From Paramoeba atlantica (taxonomy: Eukaryota > Discosea): a stretch of DNA of 64,000 nt. The position numbers were made by a program, and so were the translations under genes. The notes beneath the pieces are model-generated. The model did not search any database, was not told the DNA's origin, and saw only the letters and a list, made by a program, of their open reading frames with translations. The stretch covers positions 456,165 through 520,164 of the forward strand of contig CDRNVI010000016.1 of assembly GCA_977017575.1 (NCBI GenBank), given 5' to 3'. Positions 63,900 through 64,000 of the stretch are shown in pieces. How positions within the stretch are numbered: position 1 is the first letter of the stretch; every line of letters starts with the position of its first letter.

Positions 63900-64000
63900 A
63901 TGCGCAGTACACCCAGTGATCTACGTAGGCTTGTTATAGAAAAACTAAAGAACGGATTATCAATTCGGAAGGTATCGTCAGATCTACAATTGAGCGTAGG
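63742..64000. repeat. Perfect inverted repeat, arms of at least 101 bp, 57 bp spacer
   Basis: Bases 63742-63842 are the exact reverse complement of 63900-64000. The symmetry begins precisely at the ATGCGC of both transposase starts and continues to the window end, so the arms are longer than can be seen. The 57 bp spacer (63843-63899) is not symmetric. Confidence 0.95.
63900..64000 (+). CDS. Tc1-family transposase, second copy, N-terminal part (cut by window end)
   Basis: Read on the + strand, the last 101 bases translate as MRSTPSDLRRLVIEKLKNGL and on to LQLSVG, identical to the first 33 or so residues of the minus-strand transposase. It is a second copy in head-to-head orientation; its remainder lies outside the window. 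Confidence 0.85.
   Translation, partial: MRSTPSDLRRLVIEKLKNGLSIRKVSSDLQLSV

Noticed and set aside
1-64000. Search for CRISPR arrays, rRNA, tRNA and spliced-leader RNA genes
   Set aside because: None recognised by eye; the direct repeats present are tandem or paired and not spacer-separated arrays.

Overview
The window is nuclear DNA of a unicellular eukaryote. It holds about 35 protein-coding genes, and every one lies on the + strand. Almost all are single uninterrupted open frames separated by roughly 150 to 500 bp. Many starts follow closely on a pyrimidine tract ending in AG. Long head-to-tail arrays of intronless genes with such acceptors are the pattern of polycistronic transcription with spliced-leader trans-splicing, as in kinetoplastids and other Euglenozoa; dinoflagellate relatives are the main alternative. 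No spliced-leader gene, rRNA or tRNA gene was seen, so the assignment is inference. TAA, TAG and TGA all end genes, so the code looks standard.

Layout. 1-5.4 kb: end of an unknown gene, a TFIIIC-like zinc-finger protein and an orphan with a possible signal peptide. 5.4-7.6 kb: a gene-free stretch holding a decayed Tc1-like transposon and a G-run repeat. 7.6-16 kb: Hsp20, a small membrane protein, PUS10, a type I membrane glycoprotein, malate dehydrogenase and a C2H2 zinc-finger protein with a mitochondrial-looking N-terminus. 16-23.3 kb: CPSF160, Prp17 and a four-span membrane protein whose stop codon lies inside a small inverted-repeat element. 23.3-28 kb: two such elements, an mL54-like protein, a broken LRR gene, NFU1 and a CHCHD2/10-type protein. 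28.5-41 kb: Rrp44/Dis3, an FtsH-type AAA protease, a 1535-residue orphan and a PUM3/Puf6 protein. 41-49.6 kb: an orphan, a SET-like protein lacking an ATG, an LPAT/LCLAT acyltransferase, nuclear poly(A) polymerase, a tRNA-splicing endonuclease subunit and a membrane protein. 50-62.6 kb: CLPTM1, a small orphan, two tandem secretory cyclophilins, an MAM33/p32 protein, eRF3, a cytidylate-kinase-like protein, a SNARE-like protein and an EME1-like protein. 62.7-64 kb: a Tc1 transposon with an intact transposase, head to head with a second identical copy cut by the window end.

Two themes recur. Many genes serve RNA synthesis, processing, decay or translation termination (TFIIIC, PUS10, CPSF160, Prp17, Rrp44, PUM3, PAP, TSEN, eRF3). 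A second group is probably mitochondrial (NFU1, CHCHD, FtsH, MAM33, the mL54-like protein, MDH and the zinc-finger protein). Mobile DNA is limited to intergenic space: two Tc1 families and a dispersed family of non-coding elements with C/G-run inverted ends.
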